Below are positions 1-6,313 of a stretch of DNA of 6,888 nt, in pieces. Within the stretch, counting starts at the first letter, position 1; each line of letters starts with the position of its first letter. A model generated the notes under the pieces. That model was not told where the DNA came from and did not search any database. It saw only the letters and a program-made list of their open reading frames with translations. A program made the position numbers and the translations under genes. The stretch lies in contig CAIMVB010000480.1 of the NCBI GenBank assembly GCA_903844785.1, forward strand, positions 1 through 6,888, given 5' to 3'. Source of the stretch: an uncultured Rhodospirillales bacterium (GTDB lineage: Bacteria; Pseudomonadota; Alphaproteobacteria; Acetobacterales; Acetobacteraceae).

Positions 1-195
1 CGCGCGGTGATCGTGCGGACTTCCTTCCCGGTGCGCCGTAATGATGGTTCTGTGATTCGCTTCGACCGCAATGCGGCGGTGCTGATCAACAAGCAGAATG
101 AACCGATCGGTACGCGTATCTTTGGCCCGGTGGTGCGTGAACTTCGCGCGAAGAAGTTCATGAAGATCATCTCTCTGGCGCCGGAGGTGTTGTAA
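1..195 (+). CDS. rplN: 50S ribosomal protein L14, 3' part (5' end outside window)
   Basis: L14 is a large-subunit protein that binds 23S rRNA and lies at the interface with the small subunit. The first base is in frame, and 64 codons are present before TAA, against about 122 for the full protein, so roughly the N-terminal half is missing. The visible part has the highly conserved L14 core [19 protein letters not shown] followed by [14 protein letters not shown] and the family C-terminus [13 protein letters not shown]. An in-frame GTG at position 7 is an internal valine, not the start. Only 3 nt separate its stop from rplX, the normal order in the spc operon, so the two genes are probably co-transcribed and translationally coupled. 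Nothing is odd in the visible part. Confidence 0.97.
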   Translation, partial: RAVIVRTSFPVRRNDGSVIRFDRNAAVLINKQNEPIGTRIFGPVVRELRAKKFMKIISLAPEVL

Positions 196-198
196 GCC

Positions 199-519
199 AT
201 GGCTCAGAAGATAAGAAAAGGCGATCGCGTTCAGATCCTTTCCGGGCGCGATAAGGGGCGGCAGGGCGAAGTCATTCGCGTGATGCCGGCCGAAGACCGT
301 GCACTGGTGCAGGGCATCAATCTGGTGAAGCGTCACCAGAAGCCTTCTGGCATTGGTAATCCGGGCGGGATCACTGAGAAAGAAGCGCCGATTCATCTTT
401 CGAATCTGTCGCTGCTTGATCCGAAGTCTGGCAAGCCGACCCGCGTTGGCTTCAAGATGCTTGAAGATGGCAAGAAGGTCCGGGTGGCGCGTGCCTCCGG
501 CGAGGTGCTTGACGCATGA
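199..519 (+). CDS. rplX: 50S ribosomal protein L24
   Basis: L24 is an assembly-initiating protein that binds the 5' domain of 23S rRNA near the peptide exit tunnel. The 106-residue product has the usual bacterial length. A KOW motif lies at about residues 5-32 ([19 protein letters not shown]), followed by the family pattern [12 protein letters not shown] and the segment [14 protein letters not shown]. The ATG at 199 is only 3 nt after the rplN stop; no other start fits as well. The stop codon TGA overlaps the ATG of rplE in the sequence ATGA (516-519), so reinitiation by the same ribosome is likely. In E. coli the S8 repressor site of this operon is around the rplX-rplE junction; here no spacer exists for such an element. 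Confidence 0.98.
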   Translation: MAQKIRKGDRVQILSGRDKGRQGEVIRVMPAEDRALVQGINLVKRHQKPSGIGNPGGITEKEAPIHLSNLSLLDPKSGKPTRVGFKMLEDGKKVRVARASGEVLDA

Positions 520-1076
520 GCGACGTGAAGGAACAGCCCAGGCTGCGCCAGCATTACGATGCTGTGGTGCGTAAGCAGCTGGCAGAAGAATTCGGCTACA
601 GCAATCCAATGGAAGTGCCGAAGCTGGAAAAGATCGTGATTAATATGGGCGTGGGCGAAGCCGCCGGAGACCAGAAAAAGCTTGATGCCGCGGTATCCGA
701 TCTGACCCTGATTTCGGGTCAGAAGCCGGTCAAGACCAAGGCAAAGAAGGCGATCGCGGGCTTCAAGATTCGCGAAGGCCAGGCGATTGGCTGCAAGGTC
801 ACGCTGCGCAAGGAACGCATGTATGAATTCCTTGACCGGCTGGTGACCATTGCTCTGCCACGCGTGCGCGATTTCCGGGGTATTCCCGGTAATCGCGGCT
901 TCGATGGTCGTGGCAATTATGCCCTTGGCCTGAAGGAGCAGATCGTGTTCCCCGAAATCATTTATGACAAGGTGGATACGGTTCGCGGCATGGACATTGT
1001 TTTCGTCACGACGGCGAAGACCGACAAGGAAGCGAAGGCGCTGCTCAAGGCGTTCCAGCTTCCTTTCCAGAACTGA
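516..1076 (+). CDS. rplE: 50S ribosomal protein L5
   Basis: L5 binds 5S rRNA and, with L18 and L25 where present, forms the 5S particle in the central protuberance, where it also contacts the P-site tRNA. The 186-residue product is slightly longer than E. coli L5 (about 179). Family landmarks are [17 protein letters not shown] near residues 28-44, [39 protein letters not shown], and the P-site loop region [19 protein letters not shown], ending in FPEI and a [19 protein letters not shown] tail. The start overlaps rplX by 4 nt. A GAGGTG sequence (502-507) inside rplX lies 8 nt upstream and can serve as its ribosome binding site. The gene is followed by a 53-nt spacer that contains a hairpin, the largest gap among the ribosomal protein genes from rplN to rplO. 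Confidence 0.98.
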   Translation: MSDVKEQPRLRQHYDAVVRKQLAEEFGYSNPMEVPKLEKIVINMGVGEAAGDQKKLDAAVSDLTLISGQKPVKTKAKKAIAGFKIREGQAIGCKVTLRKERMYEFLDRLVTIALPRVRDFRGIPGNRGFDGRGNYALGLKEQIVFPEIIYDKVDTVRGMDIVFVTTAKTDKEAKALLKAFQLPFQN

Positions 1077-1087
1077 GTTTTTTGGAA

Positions 1088-1112
1088 AACCGCCGGGTAA
1101 TCCCGGCAGGTT
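1088..1112 (+). promoter_or_regulatory. Bulged hairpin between rplE and rpsN
   Basis: AACC (1088-1091) pairs with GGTT (1109-1112), and GCCGGG (1092-1097) with CCCGGC (1102-1107). This leaves a single bulged A at 1108 and a TAAT loop. The stem is followed at once by the rpsN Shine-Dalgarno GGAGGG (1115-1120). There is no T-tract downstream on the + strand, so it does not look like an intrinsic terminator. A role in rpsN translation or in mRNA processing is inference. Confidence 0.5.
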
Positions 1113-1129
1113 CCGGAGGGTTATGACGT

Positions 1130-1435
1130 ATGGCTAAGACATCGTCTGTTGAAAAGAATAAGCGCCGGGAGCAGCTTTCCAAGCTGCATTCCTCCAAGCG
1201 CGCGGCGTTGAAGGCTACGGTGATGAACCGCGAGCTGCCGATGGAAGATCGCTTCGAAGCGACGCTGAAGCTGGCCCAATTGCCCCGCAATGGCGCCAAG
1301 AGTCGCGTTCGTCTGCGCTGCGAGCTGACCGGCCGCCCGCGTGGCAATTACCGCAAGTTTAAGCTTTGCCGTAACGCCTTCCGTGAATTGGCCAATCAGG
1401 GCCAAATCCCGGGTGTCGTGAAGGCAAGCTGGTAA
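1130..1435 (+). CDS. rpsN: 30S ribosomal protein S14, zinc-independent (C-minus) form
   Basis: S14 sits in the head of the 30S subunit and contacts 16S rRNA and S3/S10. The 101-residue product is the long form. It lacks the paired CxxC motifs of the short zinc-binding paralogue; its two cysteines (in [12 protein letters not shown] and KLCRN) are not arranged as a zinc ribbon. Landmarks are [20 protein letters not shown], the glycine/aromatic RGNYRKFKL segment, and the family C-terminus [11 protein letters not shown]. The ATG at 1130 is supported by GGAGGG at 1115-1120, 9 nt upstream. An out-of-frame ATG at 1123 hits a stop after four codons. Unlike most neighbours it has a 53-nt leader of its own, so its translation may be initiated independently of rplE. 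Confidence 0.98.
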   Translation: MAKTSSVEKNKRREQLSKLHSSKRAALKATVMNRELPMEDRFEATLKLAQLPRNGAKSRVRLRCELTGRPRGNYRKFKLCRNAFRELANQGQIPGVVKASW

Positions 1436-1446
1436 GGAAGCCCGGC

Positions 1447-1845
1447 ATGTCCATGTCTGATCCGCTGGGCGATCTGCTCACCCGCATCCGCAATGCGCAA
1501 TCCGCGCGCCAGACCCGGTGCAAGGCACCGGCGTCTAAGCTGCGTGAGAATGTGCTTGATGTGCTGAAGCGCGAAGGGTTCATTCGCGCCTGGCGCACCG
1601 AAGAACTTCGCCCTGGTGTGAAGTTCATCGATATCGAATTGAAATATTCCGAAGGCGAACCCGCCATTCGCGAAATCACGCGCGTGTCCAAGCCTGGCCG
1701 CCGCGTCTATTCGAAGATCACCGAACTGCCCAAGTTCTATAACGGTCTTGGCATGTCCATTCTTTCCACGCCGCGTGGCGTGATGAGCGAAAATGAGGCC
1801 CGCGCTGCCAATGTTGGCGGCGAGGTCCTCTGCCGCGTATTCTGA
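1447..1845 (+). CDS. rpsH: 30S ribosomal protein S8
   Basis: S8 is a primary 16S rRNA-binding protein of the central domain (helix 21). In E. coli it is also the translational repressor of the spc operon. The product is 132 residues, about normal length. The N-terminal pattern [16 protein letters not shown] and the C-terminal signature [20 protein letters not shown] with terminal VLCRVF are unmistakable. Two in-frame ATGs (1447 and 1453) are possible. I chose 1447 because AAGGAAG (1434-1440) lies 6 nt upstream and MSMSDPLGD is a common alphaproteobacterial start. The gap from rpsN is 11 nt, so co-translation is expected. Whether this S8 regulates the operon cannot be seen from the protein; the E. 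coli target position is not preserved as a spacer here. Confidence 0.98.
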   Translation: MSMSDPLGDLLTRIRNAQSARQTRCKAPASKLRENVLDVLKREGFIRAWRTEELRPGVKFIDIELKYSEGEPAIREITRVSKPGRRVYSKITELPKFYNGLGMSILSTPRGVMSENEARAANVGGEVLCRVF

Positions 1846-1846
1846 C

Positions 1847-1852
1847 GGAGGG
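1847..1852 (+). promoter_or_regulatory. Shine-Dalgarno deciding the rplF start
   Basis: GGAGGG directly follows the rpsH stop and lies 7 nt before the ATG at 1860. An in-frame TTG at 1854 would be only 1 nt from this motif, too close to be used. The product also matches L6 from MSRVGK onward. Confidence 0.75.
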
Positions 1853-1859
1853 TTTGGCA

Positions 1860-2393
1860 ATGTCTCGCGTCGGAAAATATCCGGTTCAGGTGCCTTCGGG
1901 GGTGCAGCTTGCACTTTCCGGCCGCACGTTGGTTGCCAAGGGCAAGCTTGGTGAATTGAAGCTTGACCTGACGGATGATGTAGATATCGAAATCAGCGAT
2001 CAGCAGGTGGCGGTGAAGCCGCGCCGTGATGATCGCCGGGCGCGCACCATGTGGGGCACCACGCGCAGCCTGATCAACAGCATGGTGACGGGTGTTTCCG
2101 CGGGCTTCGTGAAGTCCATGGAAATCAACGGCACGGGTTATCGCGCGGCGGTGCAGGGCAAGGATCTTGTGCTGAACCTCGGCTATAGCCACGAAATCCG
2201 CTACCCTATCCCGGCTGGCATCAAGATCACCTGCGAACGCCCAACGGCGATCAAGGTTGAAGGCTCTGACAAGCGCCAGGTTGGCCAGGTAGCTGCGGAA
2301 ATCCGCGCCTATCGCGGTCCGGAGCCCTATAAGGGCAAGGGCGTCAAGTACGAGAATGAGCAGATCCTCCGGAAGGAGGGGAAGAAGAAGTAA
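1860..2393 (+). CDS. rplF: 50S ribosomal protein L6
   Basis: L6 binds 23S rRNA next to the sarcin-ricin loop and the GTPase-associated centre, near the factor binding site. The 177-residue product matches the usual bacterial length. It has two repeated alpha/beta domains. The first begins [15 protein letters not shown] and includes [19 protein letters not shown]. The second carries the family motifs [17 protein letters not shown] and the C-terminal signature [15 protein letters not shown]. The tail EGKKK is basic, as is typical. The ATG at 1860 is preferred over the upstream in-frame TTG because of Shine-Dalgarno spacing and family alignment. The stop TAA shares its last A with the ATG of rplR (TAATG), and an AAGGAGGGG sequence near 2373-2380 inside the gene can serve rplR. 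Confidence 0.98.
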   Translation: MSRVGKYPVQVPSGVQLALSGRTLVAKGKLGELKLDLTDDVDIEISDQQVAVKPRRDDRRARTMWGTTRSLINSMVTGVSAGFVKSMEINGTGYRAAVQGKDLVLNLGYSHEIRYPIPAGIKITCERPTAIKVEGSDKRQVGQVAAEIRAYRGPEPYKGKGVKYENEQILRKEGKKK

Positions 2394-2755
2394 TGGCCAG
2401 CAAGCTCGACCTTCAGGAGCGGCGCAAGCGTCGTCTCCGTTATCAGATCCGGATGAAGTCTGGTGGGCGTCCGCGCCTTTCGATCTTCCGTTCGGGCAAG
2501 CATATCTATGCGCAGGTCATTGATGACGCGCAGGGCCGTACGGTCGCTGCCGCGTCTTCCTTGGAAAAGACCATGCGTGAAGCCTTGAAGACTGGCGCCG
2601 ATACGGCGGCGGCTTCGGCGGTTGGCAAATTGGTTGCCGAACGTGCCGTTGCTGCTGGCGTTACCGCGGTGGTTTTTGATCGCGGACCTTATCTTTATCA
2701 CGGGCGCGTCAAGGCGCTCGCGGACGGCGCCCGCGAGGGCGGGCTGTCGTTCTGA
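2393..2755 (+). CDS. rplR: 50S ribosomal protein L18
   Basis: L18 binds 5S rRNA and attaches it to the large subunit in the central protuberance, together with L5 encoded upstream. The 120-residue product has a very basic N-terminus ([13 protein letters not shown]), then the core [20 protein letters not shown] and the C-terminal motif [19 protein letters not shown], all diagnostic. Its start overlaps the rplF stop by one base, so reinitiation is likely. One detail is DRGPY before YHGR: from memory many homologues have Gly or Ser where this protein has Pro, so it may be a lineage variant; I cannot verify this. The gap to rpsE is 13 nt. Confidence 0.98.
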   Translation: MASKLDLQERRKRRLRYQIRMKSGGRPRLSIFRSGKHIYAQVIDDAQGRTVAAASSLEKTMREALKTGADTAAASAVGKLVAERAVAAGVTAVVFDRGPYLYHGRVKALADGAREGGLSF

Positions 2756-2768
2756 AGGGCTGAACAAG

Positions 2769-3401
2769 ATGGCACGTGAACCTAGGGGCGGTGGTGAAGG
2801 CGGCGAGGGCGGTGAACGCCGTCGTCGTGGCGGGCGTGATCGTGAACGCGAACCGCGCGCTGATCGTCAGGAAGGCGATGAACTGAAGGACAAGCTGGTT
2901 ACCATCAATCGCGTCGCGAAGGTGGTAAAGGGTGGTCGTCGCTTCAGCTTCGCAGCATTGGTTGTTGTGGGTGATGAAAAGGGCCGCGTTGGCTGGGGTG
3001 CTGGTAAGGCGCGCGAAGTGCCGGAAGCGATCCGCAAGGCGACGGAACGCGCCAAGCGCGGCATGATCCGCGTGCCGATGCGTGAAGGCCGTACGCTGCA
3101 TCATGATGTGGTGGGCGAATTCGGCGCGGGCCGCGTTATTCTGCGCGCGGCGCCTGCCGGTACCGGCATCATTGCCGGTGGCCCGATGCGCGCTGTGTTT
3201 GAAACCCTTGGCATGGGCGATGTTGTCGCCAAGTGCACGGGTTCGGCCAATCCGCATAACATGGTGAAGGCCACTTTCGCCGCGCTGTCGCGCTGCACCA
3301 GCCCTCGGGCGGTTGCTGCGCGCCGTGGCAAGAAGGTGGGCGATATCCTTGGTCCGCGGAAGGAAGCGCCGTCTGAAGCGCAGGAGGCCGCGAATGGCTG
3401 A
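2769..3401 (+). CDS. rpsE: 30S ribosomal protein S5 with Arg/Gly-rich N-terminal extension
   Basis: S5 lies at the mRNA entry channel of the 30S subunit and influences decoding accuracy. The 210-residue product is longer than E. coli S5 (about 167). The double-stranded-RNA-binding-like S5 domain runs from about residue 39 ([20 protein letters not shown]) to about 104, with [19 protein letters not shown] inside. The C-terminal domain has [18 protein letters not shown] and ends near [11 protein letters not shown]. The first 35 or so residues are low-complexity, rich in Gly, Arg and Glu ([20 protein letters not shown]), and the last 15 form a short acidic tail. The ATG at 2769 has AAGGG (2755-2759) 9 nt upstream. 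An earlier in-frame ATG at 2622 lies deep inside rplR and is unlikely. The 3' end overlaps rpmD by 8 nt. Confidence 0.97.
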   Translation: MAREPRGGGEGGEGGERRRRGGRDREREPRADRQEGDELKDKLVTINRVAKVVKGGRRFSFAALVVVGDEKGRVGWGAGKAREVPEAIRKATERAKRGMIRVPMREGRTLHHDVVGEFGAGRVILRAAPAGTGIIAGGPMRAVFETLGMGDVVAKCTGSANPHNMVKATFAALSRCTSPRAVAARRGKKVGDILGPRKEAPSEAQEAANG

Positions 3402-3579
3402 GAAAAAGACCGTAAAGGTGACCCAGCTTGGGTCGCCGATCGGGCGCAAGCCTGGTCAAAAAGAAACCCTGATTGGCCTTGGGCTCAATAAGCGCCATCG
3501 TACGCGTGAATTGGAAGACACGCCTGCGGTGCGCGGCATGATCCGCAAGGTTGCCCACCTCATCAAGGTGGAGGATTGA
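3394..3579 (+). CDS. rpmD: 50S ribosomal protein L30
   Basis: L30 is a small 23S rRNA-binding protein of the large subunit. The 61-residue product is the normal bacterial size. It matches the family across its length: [20 protein letters not shown], then [20 protein letters not shown] and the final [13 protein letters not shown]. The ATG at 3394 lies inside the last codons of rpsE (8-nt overlap) and is preceded by AGGAGG (3382-3387) with 6-nt spacing. The frame stays open upstream to an ATG at 3313, but that 27-codon extension would lie wholly within rpsE and has no family support. The gap to rplO is 3 nt. Confidence 0.97.
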   Translation: MAEKKTVKVTQLGSPIGRKPGQKETLIGLGLNKRHRTRELEDTPAVRGMIRKVAHLIKVED

Positions 3580-3582
3580 ACC

Positions 3583-4062
3583 ATGAAGTTGAATGAAATC
3601 CGCGACAATGCTGGCGCGCGGCCCAAGTTCAAGCGCATCGGCCGCGGTATTGGCTCTGGTAAGGGCAAAACCGGTGGTCGCGGCGTGAAGGGTCAGAAGG
3701 CGCGTACCGGCGTTTCGCTGAACGGGTTCGAAGGTGGCCAGTTGCCGATTTATCGGCGTCTGCCGAAGCGTGGCTTCGTCAATACCTTCCGCAAGCTCTA
3801 CGCTACGCTGAATATTGGCACTCTGGATGCGGCTATCGAAGCTGGGCGTCTGCCGGCGGGCCAGGATCTGGATGAAGCGGCGCTGCGTGCGTCTGGCGTT
3901 GTCCGGTCCAGTGCGAAGTTCGAAGGCGTGCGGCTGCTGGGCAAGGGTGAAATCAAGCGGGCGGTTCGGATTACGGTTTCTGGCGCTTCGGCGGCGGCTA
4001 TTGCTGCTGTGGAAGCCGCTGGCGGTAGCGTGACGCTGACTGCCCCGGCTGAGGGTGGCTGA
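3583..4062 (+). CDS. rplO: 50S ribosomal protein L15
   Basis: L15 binds 23S rRNA late in large-subunit assembly and reaches deep into the rRNA with its flexible N-terminus. The 159-residue product is within the usual range. Residues 1-45 are the basic glycine-rich arm, with the pattern [19 protein letters not shown] and [28 protein letters not shown] follows. The globular C-terminal domain includes [20 protein letters not shown] and an alanine-rich helix ending EAAGGSV. GGAGG (3570-3574) lies 8 nt before the ATG. It is the last gene of the tightly packed ribosomal cluster; a 180-nt gap separates it from secY, a natural place for transcription to be adjusted. Confidence 0.98.
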   Translation: MKLNEIRDNAGARPKFKRIGRGIGSGKGKTGGRGVKGQKARTGVSLNGFEGGQLPIYRRLPKRGFVNTFRKLYATLNIGTLDAAIEAGRLPAGQDLDEAALRASGVVRSSAKFEGVRLLGKGEIKRAVRITVSGASAAAIAAVEAAGGSVTLTAPAEGG

Positions 4063-4074
4063 GCCTTGCTGGTA

Positions 4075-4093
4075 TCGCCTCGCGTAATGGCGA
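4075..4093 (+). other. Small stem-loop just after rplO
   Basis: TCGCC (4075-4079) can pair with GGCGA (4089-4093) across a 9-nt loop. It starts 12 nt after the rplO stop. It is short and has no T-tract; it could protect the 3' end of a processed mRNA or be chance in GC-rich sequence. Confidence 0.25.
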
Positions 4094-4110
4094 AGCGGGA
4101 CTGATTCTTG

Positions 4111-4141
4111 GCGGCGCGCGGGGGCACTCGGGCGCCGCTTT
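4111..4141 (+). terminator. Possible weak terminator or attenuator between rplO and secY
   Basis: GCGGCGC (4111-4117) is the exact reverse complement of GCGCCGC (4132-4138), giving a 7-bp all-G/C stem that a G-T wobble (4110/4139) can extend. The loop is 14 nt. TTTCATT follows from 4139, a weak U-tract. This resembles an imperfect intrinsic terminator that would let part of the transcription continue into secY. The long loop and short T-run keep confidence low. Confidence 0.35.
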
Positions 4142-4159
4142 CATTCTGGCGATTATCGC

Positions 4160-4189
4160 TTGTCATGTGCAGGCGCGGCGCCACATAAG
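4160..4189 (+). promoter_or_regulatory. Weak sigma70-like promoter candidate upstream of secY
   Basis: TTGTCA (4160-4165) matches five of six bases of the -35 consensus TTGACA. CATAAG (4184-4189) matches four of six of TATAAT, after an 18-nt spacer. The spacer contains a perfect dyad, GGCGC-G-GCGCC (4172-4182). It would give a leader of about 45-50 nt before the secY start at 4243. Such matches occur by chance; this is only a candidate. Confidence 0.25.
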
Positions 4190-4230
4190 GCCTGAAGTCG
4201 AAGCGCGGTTTTAGGGCGCTTGCCAAGCTT

Positions 4231-4236
4231 GGGAGA
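4231..4236 (+). promoter_or_regulatory. Shine-Dalgarno deciding the secY start
   Basis: GGGAGA lies directly before an ATG at 4237 but 6 nt before a second in-frame ATG at 4243. The spacing supports 4243, and the resulting N-terminus MASAMEQ resembles alphaproteobacterial SecY (MASAAEQ- type). Confidence 0.65.
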
Positions 4237-4242
4237 ATGCGC

Positions 4243-5598
4243 ATGGCGTCCGCCATGGAACAAGCGATGTCGAATTTGAACCTCGGCGTGCTCTCCAAGG
4301 CGACCGAGCTGAAGAACCGTATCTGGTTCACGCTTGGCGCGCTGATCGTCTATCGGCTTGGTACCTATATCCCTGTGCCAGGCGTTGATGCGGCGGTGAT
4401 GGGCGAAATCCTCGCCCAGCATGGCGGCGGCATTCTTGGCATGTTCGACATGTTCTCGGGCGGTGCGCTTGGGCGCATGACGGTATTTGCCCTCAACATC
4501 ATGCCCTATATCAGCGCCAGCATCATCGTGCAGTTGATGACGGCAGCCGTTCCCGCCTGGGAAGCGCTGAAGAAGGAAGGCGAATCGGGGCGGAAGAAGC
4601 TCAATCAATATACGCGCTACCTCACCGTCGCGATCGCAATTTTCCAAGCCTATGGCATTGCCATTGGGCTCGAAAGCATGCGCGGCCAGTTTGGCGCCGC
4701 CGTTTATGATCCAGGCATTTTCTTCCGGCTGTCCTGCGTGATTACGCTGGTGGGCGGCACCATGTTCCTGATGTGGCTTGGTGAACAGATCACTGCGCGC
4801 GGTGTTGGCAATGGCATCAGCCTGATCATTTTCGCGGGTATTGTTGCGAACCTGCCCTCTGCGCTGATCAGCACGCTTGAATTGGGCCGCACCGGCGCGC
4901 TTTCCACCATTTTCATCATCGCCTTCCTGATCATTGCCTTGCTGGTGATAGCCTTGGTGGTGTTCATCGAACGCGCCCAGCGTCGCATTCCGGTGCAATA
5001 CCCAAAGCGCCAAGTCGGCAACCGCATGTTTGGCGGCGAATCGACCCATTTGCCGTTGAAGCTCAATACGTCAGGCGTTATTCCGCCGATCTTTGCTTCC
5101 TCGCTGCTGTTGCTGCCCGCAACAGTCGCTGGGTTCTCTCAAGATATGGCGGATGGCTGGCTGCAGACCCTGACCGCGATGCTGGCCCATGGGCGGCCCG
5201 CCTATATGGTCCTGTATATGGCGATGATTGTGTTTTTCGCGTTTTTCTACACGGCCATTGTCTTCAATCCGACAGAGACGGCGGATAATCTGAAGAAGTA
5301 TGGCGGCTTTATTCCTGGCATTCGCCCCGGCCAGAATACGTCTGACTATCTTGACCGCGTGCTGACACGGCTGACGGTTCTTGGTGCCGCCTATCTTTGC
5401 CTGGTCTGCATCATCCCGGAAATTCTGATCAGCCAATATGGCGTGCCGTTCTATTTCGGCGGTACGTCGCTGCTGATCATCGTCTCCGTGACAATGGATA
5501 CGGTGGCGCAAGTGCAATCGCATCTTTTTGCCCATCAGTACGAAGGCCTGATTAAAAAAGCGCGTCTTGGCGGCCGTGGGCAGCCGCGTGGGCGCTGA
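4243..5598 (+). CDS. secY: Protein translocase channel subunit SecY
   Basis: SecY is the pore of the SecYEG complex in the inner membrane. It passes unfolded proteins driven by SecA or by translating ribosomes, and inserts membrane proteins. The 451-residue product shows ten hydrophobic segments, roughly at 26-44, 79-100, 124-146, 159-180, 190-211, 221-242, 277-297, 317-341, 374-393 and 401-421. The glycine-rich plug region follows the first (GGGILGMFDMFSGGALGRMT). Family motifs are LNIMPYISASIIVQLM, LGEQITARGVGNGISLIIF, the cytoplasmic loop RRIPVQYPKRQVGNRMFGG and GFIPGIRPGQNTSDYLDRVL. The basic tail ends RGQPRGR. The start at 4243 is preferred over ATG 4237 on Shine-Dalgarno spacing; ATGs at 4255 and 4267 are possible but less supported. 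A 180-nt gap separates it from rplO, and adk begins 15 nt later. Confidence 0.98.
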   Translation: MASAMEQAMSNLNLGVLSKATELKNRIWFTLGALIVYRLGTYIPVPGVDAAVMGEILAQHGGGILGMFDMFSGGALGRMTVFALNIMPYISASIIVQLMTAAVPAWEALKKEGESGRKKLNQYTRYLTVAIAIFQAYGIAIGLESMRGQFGAAVYDPGIFFRLSCVITLVGGTMFLMWLGEQITARGVGNGISLIIFAGIVANLPSALISTLELGRTGALSTIFIIAFLIIALLVIALVVFIERAQRRIPVQYPKRQVGNRMFGGESTHLPLKLNTSGVIPPIFASSLLLLPATVAGFSQDMADGWLQTLTAMLAHGRPAYMVLYMAMIVFFAFFYTAIVFNPTETADNLKKYGGFIPGIRPGQNTSDYLDRVLTRLTVLGAAYLCLVCIIPEILISQYGVPFYFGGTSLLIIVSVTMDTVAQVQSHLFAHQYEGLIKKARLGGRGQPRGR

Positions 5599-5613
5599 GA
5601 CCGGAGGAAACGG

Positions 5614-6267
5614 ATGAACCTTATCCTTCTCGGCCCGCCTGGCGCGGGCAAGGGCACTCAGGCCAAGATGCTGGAAGAGAAATTTGGCATCGCCCAGATT
5701 TCCACCGGCGACATGCTGCGCGCCGAGGTGAAATCGGGCAGCGAAATTGGTCTTAAGGCCAAGGGAATCATGGAACGTGGCGAACTGGTCCCGGATGAGG
5801 TGATCACGGCCATGTTGAAGGCGCGCGTTGCGCGCCCTGATTGTGCCAAGGGCTTTATTTTGGATGGCTTCCCGCGCACCGCCCCTCAGGCGGCGTCGCT
5901 TGATGCCATGCTGAAGGAAAGCGGGCTTCAGCTTGACCATGTGATCGAGTTGAAAGTGGATGATGGTGCGCTGGTGGAACGCATTTCCGGGCGCTTTAGC
6001 TGCGCCAAATGCGGCGCTGGCTACCATGACAGGTTCAAGCAGCCGGCCAAGGCCGGTGTGTGTGATAGCTGCGGCGGGGGCGAATTTTCCCGCCGGGCGG
6101 ATGACAAGGCGGAAACCGTGGCAGCACGGCTTGAAGCCTATCATCGTCAGACTGCCCCCTTGCTGCCTTACTATGCGGGGCAAGGGAAGTTGAAAGCTGT
6201 TGACGGCATGGCTTCCATGACGGAAGTCGCGCGCCAGATCGGCGAAATTTTGTCAGGAAAGGCTTGA
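5614..6267 (+). CDS. adk: Adenylate kinase, zinc-binding LID type
   Basis: Adenylate kinase interconverts ATP + AMP and 2 ADP in the cytoplasm and keeps adenine nucleotides in balance. The 217-residue product is the long bacterial form. It has the P-loop GPPGAGKGT at residues 7-15, the AMP-binding segment STGDMLR at 30-36, and FILDGFPRT at 81-89. The LID domain lies at about 123-160, flanked by GRF (Arg127) and RRADD. The LID carries four cysteines in a CxxC...CxxC pattern (130, 133, 150, 153), which in other Adk proteins bind structural zinc; E. coli Adk lacks them. GGAGG (5603-5607) is 6 nt before the ATG. Placement between secY and rpsM is a common alphaproteobacterial arrangement and suggests joint transcription with secY. 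A 154-nt structured gap follows. Confidence 0.98.
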   Translation: MNLILLGPPGAGKGTQAKMLEEKFGIAQISTGDMLRAEVKSGSEIGLKAKGIMERGELVPDEVITAMLKARVARPDCAKGFILDGFPRTAPQAASLDAMLKESGLQLDHVIELKVDDGALVERISGRFSCAKCGAGYHDRFKQPAKAGVCDSCGGGEFSRRADDKAETVAARLEAYHRQTAPLLPYYAGQGKLKAVDGMASMTEVARQIGEILSGKA

Positions 6268-6268
6268 C

Positions 6269-6313
6269 GGGGAAGGGTACTGGGGCTAATCCCGCTGCTC
6301 CCGCGGCGGGGGG
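6269..6313 (+). other. G-tract cluster after adk (possible G-quadruplex)
   Basis: Within 45 nt there are G-runs at 6269-6272 (4), 6275-6277 (3), 6282-6285 (4) and 6308-6313 (6). The first three are closely spaced (loops of 2 and 4 nt); the fourth lies beyond a 22-nt segment that can itself form a hairpin. A three-tier quadruplex is possible on paper. No function can be claimed. Confidence 0.25.
6291..6310 (+). promoter_or_regulatory. Strong stem-loop in the adk-rpsM gap
   Basis: CCCGCTGC (6291-6298) pairs with GCGGCGGG (6303-6310): eight base pairs including one G-T wobble, with a TCCC loop. No T-run follows, so it is not a terminator by itself. Its right arm can alternatively pair downstream (GCGGC 6303-6307 with GCCGC 6322-6326), so the two structures exclude each other. 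Confidence 0.45.

Noticed and set aside
1077..1107. Intrinsic terminator after rplE
   Set aside because: The T-run (1078-1083) precedes the hairpin instead of following it, and on the minus strand the hairpin is followed by only four T; neither orientation gives a convincing terminator.
2622..2768. Longer rpsE starting at ATG 2622
   Set aside because: It would lie inside rplR in another frame for 49 codons with no family support; ATG 2769 has a proper Shine-Dalgarno and a family-like start.
3313..3393. Longer rpmD starting at ATG 3313
   Set aside because: The extension lies within rpsE; L30 is normally about 60 residues, and AGGAGG with 6-nt spacing marks ATG 3394.
2709..3449. 246-codon minus-strand open frame opposite rpsE
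   Set aside because: Antisense to rpsE and the start of rpmD; no motif or ribosome binding site that I can support.
4165..4188. Seven-codon ORF (MCRRGAT) before secY as a leader peptide
   Set aside because: No Shine-Dalgarno and too short to separate from chance.
4153..5049. 298-codon minus-strand open frame opposite secY
   Set aside because: Antisense to secY, no recognisable motifs, composition explained by the complementary strand of membrane-protein codons.
5071..6183. 370-codon open frame on the minus strand opposite secY and adk
   Set aside because: It lies fully antisense to two clear conserved genes, spans their junction, and has His/Arg/Gln-rich low-information composition typical of shadow frames in GC-rich DNA.
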